Assembly: GCF_007752535.1 (NCBI RefSeq)
Contig: NZ_CP036426.1
Coordinates: 7,936,001-8,000,000, forward strand
Direction of reading: 5' to 3'
Source of the DNA: Tautonia plasticadhaerens
GTDB lineage: Bacteria > Planctomycetota > Planctomycetia > Isosphaerales > Isosphaeraceae
Length of the DNA: 64,000 bases
Below, piece by piece: positions 11,197 through 21,539 of this stretch. How positions within the stretch are numbered: the first letter of the stretch is position 1; every line of letters begins with the position of its first letter. Position numbers and translations under genes: made by a program. The notes under the pieces are model-generated. The model worked only from the letters and a program-made list of their open reading frames with translations. It had not been told where the DNA came from and did no database searches.

Positions 11197-11966
11197 ACCT
11201 GCCCGGCAAGGCCGTGCTCATCACCGGGGGCCGCCGGGTCGGCGGCGAGCTGGCGAGGCTCCTCGCCGACCGGGGGGCGAAGCTCGCCATGACCTACCGG
11301 ACCAGCCGGGAGGCGATCGAGTCCACCCTGGCCGACTGCCGGGCCCGGGGGGCCGAGACCCTGGCCGTCGAGGCCGACCTGGCCGACCCCGAGCAGGCGG
11401 ATCGGGCCGTGGCCGAGGTCGTCGATCGGTTCGGCAGGATCGACGCCTTGGTCAACATGGCGAGCATCTACGAGCGGACCCCCTTCCGGGAGCTGACCCC
11501 CGAGCACTACCACCGGATGATCGCCGCCAACCTGAGCGCCCCCTACTTCGCCGCCGTGGCCGCCGGCAAGGCGATGCTCGGGCAGCCGGGGATGGACGGC
11601 CCCCCGGGCCTCAAGGGGAAGATCGTCACCGTCGGCGACTGGTCGACCGAACGCCCCCGGTCCGGCTACCTGCCCTACATCGTGGCCAAGGGGGGCCTGA
11701 CCACCATGACCCTGGCCCTGGCCAAGGAGCTCGCCCCCCACGTCGCCGTCACCATGGTGCAGCCGGGGACGATCGAGCCGCCGCCGGACCTGGACGACGC
11801 CGAGCGGTCGGCCATCCTCCGGGCCACCCCGCTCGGCCGGATCGGCTCACCCGACGACGCCAACGCCCTGATCCTCTGCCTGCTGGAGGGGACCGACTTC
11901 GCCACCGGCGCCTGCTACCGGGTCGACGGCGGCCGGTTCCTCGGCACCGACGACGAGCCGACCTGA
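11193..11966 (+). CDS. Short-chain dehydrogenase/reductase, pteridine-reductase-like
   Basis: 257 residues of the classical SDR family. The cofactor motif is TGGRRVGGELA, whose double arginine favours NADPH and resembles pteridine reductases; NMASIYE replaces the usual NNAG; the catalytic YIVAK (YxxxK) is present, and the C-terminal substrate region ends with CYRVDGGRFLG. A role in reducing a pteridine or a similar substrate is inferred only from the RR motif. The GTG start overlaps the stop of the adenosyltransferase gene, indicating an operon. Confidence 0.85.
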   Translation: MNLPGKAVLITGGRRVGGELARLLADRGAKLAMTYRTSREAIESTLADCRARGAETLAVEADLADPEQADRAVAEVVDRFGRIDALVNMASIYERTPFRELTPEHYHRMIAANLSAPYFAAVAAGKAMLGQPGMDGPPGLKGKIVTVGDWSTERPRSGYLPYIVAKGGLTTMTLALAKELAPHVAVTMVQPGTIEPPPDLDDAERSAILRATPLGRIGSPDDANALILCLLEGTDFATGACYRVDGGRFLGTDDEPT

Positions 11967-12170
11967 CCCCTCCCCCCGGGCCGGGGGACGCATCGGGAAA
12001 CGCGTCCCGCCCCCGCCCCCGCCCCCGGGGAACGCCTCCGGGGACACGGCCGGGGGTTTGGCCCGGGAATCGCATGGCCACGCATCCCTCCCGAATCCCC
12101 CCTTGAGGGGGGACGGGCCCGTCGAGGAGACTGGATCATGACGCGATGATCGCCGAAACCGACCGGACGG

Positions 12171-12201
12171 TTGCCGCACCGCGGGGGGAAGCCGCTATAA
12201 T
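12171..12201 (+). promoter_or_regulatory. Candidate promoter of the Kai-like cluster
   Basis: TTGCCG (12171-12176) and a perfect TATAAT (12196-12201) separated by 19 nt, 84 nt upstream of the first gene of the cluster. The spacing is longer than ideal. A consensus -10 box is rare in this GC-rich sequence. Confidence 0.45.
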
Positions 12202-12285
12202 TTCGCGGTGCCGCCCGCGACTCACCGAACCGTCAGCCGGCCTCCCGGCGATGATCACGAGGCCCTTCGGGACTGCGACCGGACG

Positions 12286-13539
12286 ATGACGGGAGACCTC
12301 CGCACGATCCTGAACGTCCACGGCGACGGCGAGACGAGGGCGGCCGTCTCGAACCTGCTCAGGGCCGAGGGGATGCGTCCCCGAGACCTGGCCTCGGCCG
12401 ACGAGGTCCTCGCCGTGCTCCGGAGGCCCGGGGCCGAGGGGGCGGGGCTGGCCCTGGTCGACGCCTCGCTCGACGAGGCCGAGCCGCTCTGCCGGGCGTT
12501 GAAGGGCGGTCCGGGCCACTGGCTGCCGCTGCTGCTGACCCGATCGGCCGACGCCGACCCGCCCCCCTCCCTCTCGGCCCTGGCCGACGACGTGCTGCAA
12601 CGGCCGCCCGACCCCGGCCCCTGGATGGCGGCCGTCCGGGCCTGGCTCCGGGTCGGCGCCCGGCTTTCCGAGTCCCGGGCCGAGGCCGGCCGCTGGCGGG
12701 AGATGCTCGAGGCGATGGAGGAGGGCCTGGCGATGGTCGGCCCCGACGGGGCGATCCGCTGGTGCAACCCCGCCCTGGCCGAGCTGCTGGGGGCCGAGCC
12801 CCGGGACCTGGTCGGCCACCGCCTGGCCGACCGGGCCTCCCACCTCATCCCCCCCGGCCGCCCCTGGCCGCTCGACCGCACCCTCCGGGGCGGCGGCCGC
12901 CTGCGGGACGAGTGGGAGCTGGGCCGCCGCTGGCTCCGCTCCACCTCGGCCCCCCTGCGGGACGACCGGGGGGCGATCGGCGGCGCCGTCGCCTCGCTGG
13001 AGGACGTCTCGGCCGAGGTCCACCTCCGCCAGCGGGTCGCCCGGGTCGAGGGCGAGGCCGCCGCCCGGGAGCAGCAGATCGAGCAGCTGGAGCGCGACGC
13101 CCGGCTCTACCAGGCGCTGGCCGGCATCGACGGCCGCCCGGGGGACCGGGCACGCCACCGGCCGTCGATGAGCCAGGCCCTGCCGGGGTTCTTCTGCGAC
13201 GCGGTCGAGCAGTACGGCCGGGTGCTCGACCTGCGGCTCCGGCGCCGCGGCTACCTCGTGGAGGACGAGCCCGACGGCTCGGCCGAGCTGACGACGCTGG
13301 CCGAGCGGCTCGCCGACGCCGGCGCCGGCCCCCGGGACGTCGTCGAGCTGCACGCCCTGGCCCTCCGTCAGCGCTCCTCGGGGGCGCAGTCGGCCAAGGC
13401 GAGGGCCTTCGCGGAGGAGGCCAAGGTCGCCGTCCTCGAACTGATGGGCCGGCTCGCCGAGCACTACCGCGCCGGCCGGGGCGCGGCGGCTCGGCCCGTG
13501 ACGGCCCCCCCGGGGCCGTCCCCGGGACCGTCGGAGTGA
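12286..13539 (+). CDS. Receiver-PAS-coiled-coil protein with C-terminal KaiA/RsbU-N-like domain
   Basis: 417 residues in four parts. Residues 5-122 resemble a response-regulator receiver (LALVDASL with Asp59 in the phosphoacceptor position, although the acidic pocket and Lys are not clear). Residues about 136-244 form a PAS domain ([20 protein letters not shown] and following). Residues 244-276 are a coiled coil. Residues about 297-396 form an all-helical domain whose pattern, with [12 protein letters not shown] followed by a last helix ending [10 protein letters not shown], matches the C-terminal domain of KaiA (VVEIHMxLM ... LxxLxEMYR) and the related RsbU N-terminal domain. The stop lies 7 bp before kaiB. 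In cyanobacteria KaiA binds the KaiC tail and promotes autophosphorylation. The domain call is an inference from pattern similarity. The ATG at 12286 begins the receiver-like part. Confidence 0.6.
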   Translation: MTGDLRTILNVHGDGETRAAVSNLLRAEGMRPRDLASADEVLAVLRRPGAEGAGLALVDASLDEAEPLCRALKGGPGHWLPLLLTRSADADPPPSLSALADDVLQRPPDPGPWMAAVRAWLRVGARLSESRAEAGRWREMLEAMEEGLAMVGPDGAIRWCNPALAELLGAEPRDLVGHRLADRASHLIPPGRPWPLDRTLRGGGRLRDEWELGRRWLRSTSAPLRDDRGAIGGAVASLEDVSAEVHLRQRVARVEGEAAAREQQIEQLERDARLYQALAGIDGRPGDRARHRPSMSQALPGFFCDAVEQYGRVLDLRLRRRGYLVEDEPDGSAELTTLAERLADAGAGPRDVVELHALALRQRSSGAQSAKARAFAEEAKVAVLELMGRLAEHYRAGRGAAARPVTAPPGPSPGPSE

Positions 13540-13546
13540 CCGCTTC

Positions 13547-13858
13547 ATGGACCGCTATCTCCTCAAGCTATATGTGACCGGGCTGACCTCCCGGTCGCAG
13601 CGCGCCATGGCCACGCTCCGCCGCCTCTGCGAGGCCGAGCTGGCCGGGCATTACGAGCTGCTGGTGGTCGACGTCCTGGAGCGCCCGGAGCTGGCCGAGC
13701 GGGACAAGGTCCTGGCCACCCCCACCCTGATCAAGGAGCTCCCCGAGCCCGAGCGGCGGATCATCGGCGACCTGTCCGACCCGGCCCGCGTGCTCGCGGC
13801 ACTGGAGTTGCAAGCCGCCACCCGCCCTTCGGAGCCCACCGCCGCGGAGGCCGATTGA
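13547..13858 (+). CDS. kaiB: Circadian clock protein KaiB homologue
   Basis: 103 residues, the usual KaiB length. The thioredoxin-like start LKLYVTGLT, the helix with [13 protein letters not shown], the strand [14 protein letters not shown], and [26 protein letters not shown] align along the whole family. KaiB switches fold and binds the KaiC CI ring, opposing phosphorylation and releasing output kinases. It is encoded 7 bp after the receiver-PAS gene and 7 bp before kaiC, so the three are almost certainly cotranscribed. Confidence 0.95.
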   Translation: MDRYLLKLYVTGLTSRSQRAMATLRRLCEAELAGHYELLVVDVLERPELAERDKVLATPTLIKELPEPERRIIGDLSDPARVLAALELQAATRPSEPTAAEAD

Positions 13859-13865
13859 CCCGACC

Positions 13866-15383
13866 ATGTCGATTTCCAAGCTGCCCACCGAGATCCACGG
13901 CTTCGACCTGATCGCCTGCGGCGGCCTGCCCGAGGGGCGCGCCACGCTGATCGCCGGCTCCTCCGGCAGCGCCAAGACGGTCTTCGCCGCCCAGTTCCTC
14001 GCCGCCGGCATCATGGAGCGGCGGGAGCCCGGGGTGTTCGTCACCTTCGAGGAGACGCCGGAGGACCTCCGCAGCAACTTCCTCGGCCTGGGATGGGACA
14101 TCGCCTCCTGGGAGGCGGCCGGCCTCTGGGCCTTCGTCGACGTCTCCCCGGAGCCGGGAGAGCCCCCCATCTTCGCCGGCGGCTACGACCTGGGGGCCCT
14201 GATGGCCCGGGTCCAGTACGCCGTCAAGAAGGTCGGCGCCAGGAGGCTGGTCCTCGACGCCCTGGGGGGCGTCTTCAGCCAGTTCCCCGACGAGACCACC
14301 GTCCGGGCCGAGCTGTTCCGCCTGACCCGGTCCCTCCGGGGCCTGGGCGTCACCGCCCTGATCACCGCCGAGCGCGGCGAGGAGTACGGCGCGGTCTCCC
14401 GGTACGGCGTCGAGGAGTTCGTCTCCGACAACGTGATGATCCTCCGCAACGTCCTGGACGAGGAGGTCCGGCGCCGGACCCTGGAGATCCTCAAGTTCCG
14501 CGGCACCGACCACCTCAAGGGGGAATGGCCCTTCACCATCGTCCCCGGCCGGGGGATCGTCGCCATCCCCCTGGCCGCCCTGCAGCTGAAGCAGAAGTCC
14601 TCCGACGTCCGGATCTCCTCCGGCAACCCCCTGCTGGACCAGATGTGCGGCGGCGGCTTCTTCCGGGACTCGATCATCCTGGTCAGCGGCGCCACCGGCA
14701 CGGGCAAGACCCTGCTCTCCACCGAGTTCATCGGCGGCGGCGCCCGCTCCGGCGAGCGCTGCCTGCTCTTCGCCTTCGAGGAGAGCCGGGAGCAGCTCTT
14801 CCGCAACGCCTCGGGCTGGGGCACCGACTTCGCCACCATGGAGGCCGACGGCCTGCTGAAGGTCGTCTGCACCTACCCCGAGTCGACCACCCTGGAAGAC
14901 GCCCTGATCCTGATCAAGGAGACGATCGACACGTTCCGGCCCCACCGGATCGCCATCGACAGCCTCTCGGCCCTGGAGCGGGTGGCCCCCGTCAAGAGCT
15001 TCCGCGAGTTCGTCATCGGCCTGACCTCCACGATCAAGGACCAGGAGGTCCCCGCCCTGTTCACCGCCACCACCGACAGCCTGATGGGCGGCTCGTCGAT
15101 CACCGAGGCGCACATCTCCACGATCACCGACTCGATCATCCTGCTCCGCTACGTCGAGCTCTTCGGCGAGATCCGGCGCGGCCTGACCGTGCTGAAGATG
15201 CGCGGCTCCTGGCACGAGAAGGTGATCCGGGAGTTCACCATCGACGGCTCCGGCCTGCACGTCGGCTCGCCGTTCCGCAACGTCTCCGGCATCCTCTCCG
15301 GCGTGCTCTCCCACGCCGGGGCTTCCGACCAGGAACGCCTCGAGAACCTGTTCCGGGACGACCTCCCCCCCCGTCCCGGCTGA
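13866..15383 (+). CDS. kaiC: KaiC, two-domain RecA-like ATPase/kinase
   Basis: 505 residues with tandem CI and CII domains. CI has Walker A GSSGSAKT (31-38) and the Glu pair E62/E63; CII has Walker A GATGTGKT (275-282) and E305/E306. The phosphorylation segment SITEAHISTITDSIILL keeps Ser418 and Thr419 (equivalents of Ser431/Thr432 of the cyanobacterial protein) and Thr413 with the same spacing. After KMRGSWHEKVIREF comes RNVSGILSG, corresponding to the A-loop, and a short C-terminal tail. The protein should therefore autophosphorylate and autodephosphorylate rather than act only as an ATPase. It is preceded by the KaiA-like gene and kaiB and followed 118 bp later by a SasA-like kinase gene. 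Confidence 0.95.
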   Translation: MSISKLPTEIHGFDLIACGGLPEGRATLIAGSSGSAKTVFAAQFLAAGIMERREPGVFVTFEETPEDLRSNFLGLGWDIASWEAAGLWAFVDVSPEPGEPPIFAGGYDLGALMARVQYAVKKVGARRLVLDALGGVFSQFPDETTVRAELFRLTRSLRGLGVTALITAERGEEYGAVSRYGVEEFVSDNVMILRNVLDEEVRRRTLEILKFRGTDHLKGEWPFTIVPGRGIVAIPLAALQLKQKSSDVRISSGNPLLDQMCGGGFFRDSIILVSGATGTGKTLLSTEFIGGGARSGERCLLFAFEESREQLFRNASGWGTDFATMEADGLLKVVCTYPESTTLEDALILIKETIDTFRPHRIAIDSLSALERVAPVKSFREFVIGLTSTIKDQEVPALFTATTDSLMGGSSITEAHISTITDSIILLRYVELFGEIRRGLTVLKMRGSWHEKVIREFTIDGSGLHVGSPFRNVSGILSGVLSHAGASDQERLENLFRDDLPPRPG

Positions 15384-15501
15384 GCCGCATCGGCCGGCGG
15401 GGCGAGGCGAGGACCTTCGGGATCTCCACCCCCGAGCACGAGGGCAGGCGAGACGAGACGACGACCGCCCCTCTCCCCACCGCGATCGGGGTTCCCGACG
15501 G

Positions 15502-17556
15502 ATGGACGGACCGACCGAGCGGACAGGAGCCGCCGCCGCGATGCAGGACCACCAACCCGCCGAGGGTGGCGACCCCCCATTCCGGCGGATCGTCGAGAAC
15601 GGGGCCGACGGCGTGGTCGTCCTCGACCCCGAGGGCGCGATCGTCTACGCCAATCCCGCCGCCGCCGCCCTGCTCGGCCGGCCGATCGAGTCCCTGAAGG
15701 GCCGTCCCCTGGGCCTGCCCGTCTTCGCCGGCCAGTCGGCCGAGATCGACGTGCCCGGCCCCGGCGACACCCCCCGGGTCGTCGAGCTCCGCCCCATCCG
15801 GGCCGACTGGTCCGGCCGGCCGGCGCTGCTGGTCGGGCTGAGGGACGTGACCGCCTATCGCAAGCTGGCCGACGGCCAGCGCTTCCTCGCCCGGGCCGGG
15901 GCCGAGCTGGCCCGGTCGCTCGACCTGCCCGAGACGCTCGACCGGATCGCCCGGCTCGCCCTGGAGCACCTGGCCGACGGCTGCCTGATCGACCTGGTCC
16001 GGCCCGACGGCAAGATCTGCCGGGAGCGGGCCCGCCACGACTCCCCCGACCTCGACGCCGCGATGGCCCCGCTCCGGGACGGCGACTGCGTCCCTTCCGG
16101 CGGCCCCTCCGGGCTCCCCCGGGTCCTCCGGACCGGCCGGCCGAAGCTGTTCAACCGGGCCACCTTCCCGGCGATCGACTCGCTGACCGGATCCCCCGCC
16201 AGGAGGGAGGTCGTCCGGGCCCTGGGGGTCAACTCGCTGCTGATCCTGCCGCTGGTCGCCCGGGGCCGGACCCTGGGCGCCCTGACCCTGCTGGCCACCC
16301 GCCCCGGCCGCTGCTTCTCGGCCGCCGACCTGCCGGCCACCACCGAGCTGGCCCAGCTCGCCGCCCTCGCCCTGGATGACGCCCGGCTCTACGAGGAGGC
16401 CTGCGAGGCGGTCCGCCGCCGGGACGAGTTCCTGGCCATGCTCTCCCACGAGCTGCGCAACCCCCTGGCCTCGATCGTCCACGCCTCGGCCCTGCTCCGG
16501 GACGCCTCGGCCCTCGGGGCGGGGCAGCGCCAGGCCGTCGAGGTGGTGGCCAAGCAGTCCGAGCAGATGTCCCGGCTGCTCGACGACCTGCTGGACGTCT
16601 CCCGGGTGACCCGGGGAATCATCCGGGTCGACCGCCGTCGGGCCGACCTGCTCGACGTGGTCGACCGCGCCCTGCAGGCCGCCCGCCCGGCGATCGAGTC
16701 GGCCGGCCACCGGCTGCACTTCGACCGCCCCTCCGGCCCCATCCCGATCGACGGCGACCCGGCCCGGCTCTCCCAGGTGCTGGTCAACCTGCTGACCAAC
16801 GCCGCGCGATACACCCCCCCGGGGGGGAACGTCTGGCTCGAGGTCGACGCCGGGGGGGGGCAGGCCCAGGTCGTCGTCCGGGACGACGGGCTGGGGATCG
16901 AGCCCGAGCTGCTGCCCCGCATCTTCGACCCCTTCATCCAGGGCCGACGGGACCTGGATCGGTCCCAGGGCGGGCTGGGGATCGGCCTGACCCTGGTCAA
17001 GACGATCGTCGACCTGCACGGCGGCGCGATCTCCGCCTCCAGCCCCGGGCCCGGCCGGGGCAGCTCCTTCCGGCTCCGGCTGCGGACCGCCCCCCCCTCC
17101 CCCGACGGGGACGGCGTCCCCGCCTCGGGGGCCCCCCCGGGCGGCCCGATCCCCGAGGCCGGCCGGCCGCTCCGGATCCTGATCGTCGAGGACCACGAGG
17201 ACAACCGGGAGATGCTCCGCACCCTGCTGGAGATGTCCGGCCACCGGGTCGAGACGGCGGCCGACGGCATCGAGGCCCTGGACGCCCTCCGGAGGAAGCC
17301 GGACCTGGCCCTGCTCGACGTGGGGCTGCCGGGCATGGACGGCATGACGCTCGCCCGGGCCGTCCGGGCCGACCCCGATCTCTGCGGCCTCCGCATGGTC
17401 GCCATCACCGGCTACGCCCGGCCCGAGGACCGGGAGGAGGCACTCTCCGCCGGCTTCGACGCCCACCTCCCCAAGCCCGTCCCCATCGAGGAGCTGGACC
17501 GACTGATCGCCCTGCTCCCCGACGGGCACCCTCGCCTGCCCCCCCCGAGCCCCTGA
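15502..17556 (+). CDS. Hybrid histidine kinase PAS-GAF-HisKA-HATPase-REC (SasA-like output candidate)
   Basis: 684 residues: PAS domain (about 25-120), GAF domain (about 130-298), dimerisation domain with phosphoacceptor His316 ([10 protein letters not shown]), HATPase with N433 in the N-box, DDGLGIEP and [11 protein letters not shown], then a C-terminal receiver with acidic residues E563/D564, phosphoacceptor Asp606 ([11 protein letters not shown]) and Lys658. It is a cytoplasmic sensor with no membrane segments. Its place 118 bp after kaiC suggests it reads out the Kai oscillator, as SasA does in cyanobacteria, but it lacks SasA's KaiB-like N-terminal domain, so direct KaiC binding is uncertain. 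The ATG at 15541 is an alternative start with AGGAG 11 nt upstream. A strong hairpin follows the stop. Confidence 0.9.
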   Translation: MDGPTERTGAAAAMQDHQPAEGGDPPFRRIVENGADGVVVLDPEGAIVYANPAAAALLGRPIESLKGRPLGLPVFAGQSAEIDVPGPGDTPRVVELRPIRADWSGRPALLVGLRDVTAYRKLADGQRFLARAGAELARSLDLPETLDRIARLALEHLADGCLIDLVRPDGKICRERARHDSPDLDAAMAPLRDGDCVPSGGPSGLPRVLRTGRPKLFNRATFPAIDSLTGSPARREVVRALGVNSLLILPLVARGRTLGALTLLATRPGRCFSAADLPATTELAQLAALALDDARLYEEACEAVRRRDEFLAMLSHELRNPLASIVHASALLRDASALGAGQRQAVEVVAKQSEQMSRLLDDLLDVSRVTRGIIRVDRRRADLLDVVDRALQAARPAIESAGHRLHFDRPSGPIPIDGDPARLSQVLVNLLTNAARYTPPGGNVWLEVDAGGGQAQVVVRDDGLGIEPELLPRIFDPFIQGRRDLDRSQGGLGIGLTLVKTIVDLHGGAISASSPGPGRGSSFRLRLRTAPPSPDGDGVPASGAPPGGPIPEAGRPLRILIVEDHEDNREMLRTLLEMSGHRVETAADGIEALDALRRKPDLALLDVGLPGMDGMTLARAVRADPDLCGLRMVAITGYARPEDREEALSAGFDAHLPKPVPIEELDRLIALLPDGHPRLPPPSP

Positions 17557-17558
17557 CA

Positions 17559-17586
17559 GGCCGGCCCCCGCCGACGGGGGCCGGCC
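17559..17586. terminator. 12-bp perfect hairpin between convergent genes
   Basis: GGCCGGCCCCCG (17559-17570) and its exact complement (17575-17586) enclose a 4-nt loop CCGA, just after the histidine kinase stop and before the stop of the convergent oxidoreductase gene. It probably ends both transcripts. Confidence 0.7.
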
Positions 17587-17599
17587 CGTCCCATCGCCG

Positions 17600-18985
17600 T
17601 CAGAGCGACCAGCCCTCCCGGTACGTCGGCCGGATCAGCCGGTCGGCCTCGGGCCTGCCGGGCACGGTCATCGCCTCGGCGTCGTAGTCGATCGCCTCGC
17701 CGAGGCGGACGGCCACGTTGCCCAGCAGCATCGACTCGGTCAGCACCGCCGCGTAGTCGAAGTTCGACAGCGGGCTCGGGCCGCCGTCGACGATGGCGCG
17801 GACCCATTCGCGTTTGTTGTTCAGATCCCGGTCGTCCTCGCCTCCCAGCCGTTCGAGCGTGCGGGGGATCTCCAGCGCGATCGCGGTGTCGTTGGCGTCG
17901 TCGGCACGGGTCGGCCAGAGTTCCTGCTCCATGCCGTAGTCGCTGGGGGAGTAGAGCGTCAGCGCCTCTCCCACCAGCAGCGAGCCGCTGTCGACCGCCG
18001 TCCGGCCCCGGAACAGGGCCGGGTCGGGCAGGTTCCGCTCGCCGTCCTTCGCGCCTTCATACCAGGTTAGTTTGACGGGGGGCAGCTCGCCCCGGGCGGG
18101 GAACTCGTAGGTGATCGTCGCCCAGGCGGGGTAGGTCTCGGGGTTGATCGCGCCGCTGACGGCCGAGACCCGGGTCGGGTAGCCGAGCATGAGCCCCATG
18201 AAGGGCAGGTTCGCCGTGTGGCAGGCCATGTCGCCGAGCGACCCGGTGCCGAAGTCCCACCAGCCCCTCCAGTCGTGGGGGTGGTAGACCGGGTGGTACG
18301 GCCGCATCGGGGCCGGGCCGACGAACAGGTCCCAGTGGACGTGCTCGGGGACCGGCGGCGTCTCCTCGGGACGGGCCACGAGGTCGGGCGCCTGCTTCCA
18401 GTACTTGAACGGGCGGTTGGTCCAGACGTGGACCTCCCGGACGGGCCCGAGGGCGCCGGACCGGATCAGCTCGACCCCGGTCCGGAAGCCGTCGGAGGCC
18501 GTGCCCTGGTTGCCCATCTGGGTCTGCACGCCGTGGGCCCGGGCGGCCTCCAGCATGGCCCTCGCCTCGAAGGGCGAGTGCGCCAGCGGCTTCTGGCAAT
18601 AGACATGCTTGCCGCGCTTCATGGCGTCGATCGAGGCGGCGGCGTGGGTGTGGTCGGGGGTGCTGACGACGACGGCGTCGAGGGTGTCCCCCAGGGCGTC
18701 GAGCAGCTCCCGGTAGTCGTGGAAGGTCTTCGCGTCCGGGTACTGCTCGGCCTTCTGCTTCAGCCGCCGGTCGTCGATGTCGCAGAGGGCGACGACCTGC
18801 CCGCAGGCGGCGGCGTGGTCGGTGTCGCTGCTCCCCTTGCCGCCGACGCCGATGCAGGCGATCGCCACCCGATCGTTCGGCGACTGGCCGAAGGCCCGAT
18901 TCGGGTCCCGGCCCAGGATCAGGAACCCGGCGCCGAAGGCGGCCGACGACCGGAGGAACTGGCGGCGGTGGAGGCGGTGGGGCAT
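17600..18985 (-). CDS. Tat-exported Gfo/Idh/MocA family oxidoreductase
   Basis: 461 residues. The N-terminus is a twin-arginine signal (RRQFLRSSAAFGAGFLI). It is followed by an NAD(P)-binding Rossmann domain (VAIACIGVGGKG), TPDHTHAAASIDAMKRGKHVY and CQKPLAHS, where Gln replaces the usual Glu of EKP but the catalytic Lys remains. The C-terminal domain is of the planctomycete exported type, with DWRGWWDFGTGSLGDMACH. It is presumably a periplasmic sugar or inositol dehydrogenase. AGGAA sits 8 nt upstream of the ATG; the frame continues further upstream into a repeat region but lacks a start there. It is similar in type to the gene at 19910-21271. Confidence 0.92.
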   Translation of the reverse strand: MPHRLHRRQFLRSSAAFGAGFLILGRDPNRAFGQSPNDRVAIACIGVGGKGSSDTDHAAACGQVVALCDIDDRRLKQKAEQYPDAKTFHDYRELLDALGDTLDAVVVSTPDHTHAAASIDAMKRGKHVYCQKPLAHSPFEARAMLEAARAHGVQTQMGNQGTASDGFRTGVELIRSGALGPVREVHVWTNRPFKYWKQAPDLVARPEETPPVPEHVHWDLFVGPAPMRPYHPVYHPHDWRGWWDFGTGSLGDMACHTANLPFMGLMLGYPTRVSAVSGAINPETYPAWATITYEFPARGELPPVKLTWYEGAKDGERNLPDPALFRGRTAVDSGSLLVGEALTLYSPSDYGMEQELWPTRADDANDTAIALEIPRTLERLGGEDDRDLNNKREWVRAIVDGGPSPLSNFDYAAVLTESMLLGNVAVRLGEAIDYDAEAMTVPGRPEADRLIRPTYREGWSL

Positions 18986-19060
18986 CTCGGGGATTCCTGG
19001 GGGCGAAGGCTGATCTCGGGAGGGTATGGTTCGATTCGAGGGATCCGAGGGTATGATCCG

Positions 19061-19193
19061 GACCCTCGCCCCCGTCCTCGGGGGAGAGGGTGGGCGAAGC
19101 CCGGGTGAGGGGGCTCGGACGACTCGCAAGGCTTCAGGGCGAACGCCGGGACCCCTCACCCCGGCCCTCTCCCCGCGAGCGGGGAGAGGGGGA
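19061..19193 (+). repeat. Long direct repeat, copy 1
   Basis: About 133 bp nearly identical to 19696-19830 (a few substitutions and indels). Both copies contain CTCTCCCC-GCGAGC-GGGGAGAG, a hairpin-forming motif. The two copies bracket the DUF559 gene, and this copy encodes the last codons of that gene. Shorter related fragments follow at about 19202-19240 and 19850-19885. Confidence 0.85.
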
Positions 19194-19634
19194 GGGACTC
19201 CGACCCTCGCCCCCTCGGGTGGGGGAACGGGGAGGGGGTTGGATGAAGACCGGGTCGAGATCGGGGTCGATCCCGACCGCCTTGAGGATGCCGAGGACCA
19301 CCGACTCGGGATCATCCAGGACCTCGTCATTGCCGACCCGATGAACCACCAGCCCTCGGCTCTCCAAGTCACGCTGGCGGCTGATGTCCTGGTCGGCTCG
19401 ATCGTCGTGGGTTCGGCCGTCGACCTCGATGACAAGCCGGTAGGCCGCACAGTAGAAGTCGACGAAGTAGGGGCCGATGGGGTGCTGCCTCCGGAACTTG
19501 AGGCTGGAGAGACGGCGATCCCTCAGCAGGTACCAGAGCGATCGTTCGGGGAAGGTCGACTCCCGCCGGAGTCGTCGGGCTCGGGCCCTCCGGTACCCGG
19601 CCGATCGAACGTCATCGGGATCCGGTTGGCTCAT
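19134..19634 (-). CDS. DUF559 (Vsr-like) endonuclease-fold protein
   Basis: 166 residues. Residues 12-125 match the DUF559 family: an RARRLRRESTFPERSLW leader, LKFRRQHPIGPYFVDFYC, and LVIEVDGRTHDDRADQDISRQRDL, which contains the PD-(D/E)XK-like acidic residues of the very-short-patch-repair nuclease fold. The last 30 residues (Ser/Arg/Gly/Glu-rich) are encoded by the direct repeat and are probably not part of the fold. Flanking long repeats on both sides suggest that gene and repeats move or duplicate as a unit. There is no obvious ribosome-binding site. The DNA target is unknown. Confidence 0.75.
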   Translation of the reverse strand: MSQPDPDDVRSAGYRRARARRLRRESTFPERSLWYLLRDRRLSSLKFRRQHPIGPYFVDFYCAAYRLVIEVDGRTHDDRADQDISRQRDLESRGLVVHRVGNDEVLDDPESVVLGILKAVGIDPDLDPVFIQPPPRSPTRGGEGRSPSPSPRSRGEGRGEGSRRSP

Positions 19635-19695
19635 GGTACATCTCGATGCCAGGATAGCAAGCCAAGCGAGCGTGTTCGGACCTTCGAGGCGTTCC

Positions 19696-19830
19696 GACCC
19701 TCGCCCCCGTCCTCGGGGGAGCGGGTGGGAGAAGCCCGGGTGAGGGGGGCTCCGACGACTCGCAAGGCTTCAGGGCGAACGCCGGGACCCCTCACCCCGG
19801 CCCTCTCCCCGCGAGCGGGGAGAGGGGGAC
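19696..19830 (+). repeat. Long direct repeat, copy 2
   Basis: Second copy of the 19061-19193 repeat, upstream of the DUF559 start codon. Same orientation, about 635 bp apart. Confidence 0.85.
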
Positions 19831-19909
19831 GGAGGCCGACTCGACGAGCCTCGCCCGCTCCCGCCTTCGGGGAGCGGGCGAGGGGCGGGGGGCCCGCGTC
19901 GGGGCCGGC

Positions 19910-21271
<1,362 letters not shown>

Positions 21272-21539
21272 GGGGTGCCTCGTCTCTGGTTCCGAGTCGG
21301 GAGAAGTGGGTCGCCCGGGGCCGAGGCCCGGGGAGCGAGGGGACGTACCCCCGATCCTACCCCCGGCGCCGGCGGGAGGCCAGCGACCGCCGGCCCCGGG
21401 CCGAGGGCGGGCGGCACCGCAATTGCTCGCTCATCCCGGCCAACCGCCCAGGGCGGCGCGGTCGGGCGGGGCACCCGGATCGGGACCGGGGGCCTCGGCA
21501 CGCGTCGCCGTCGGACCATCTCGAAGGGAGGATCAACTC

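Noticed and set aside
17600-19450. Oxidoreductase start upstream of the Tat signal
   Set aside because: The extension translates intergenic repeats; the Tat signal at 18985 is the natural N-terminus.
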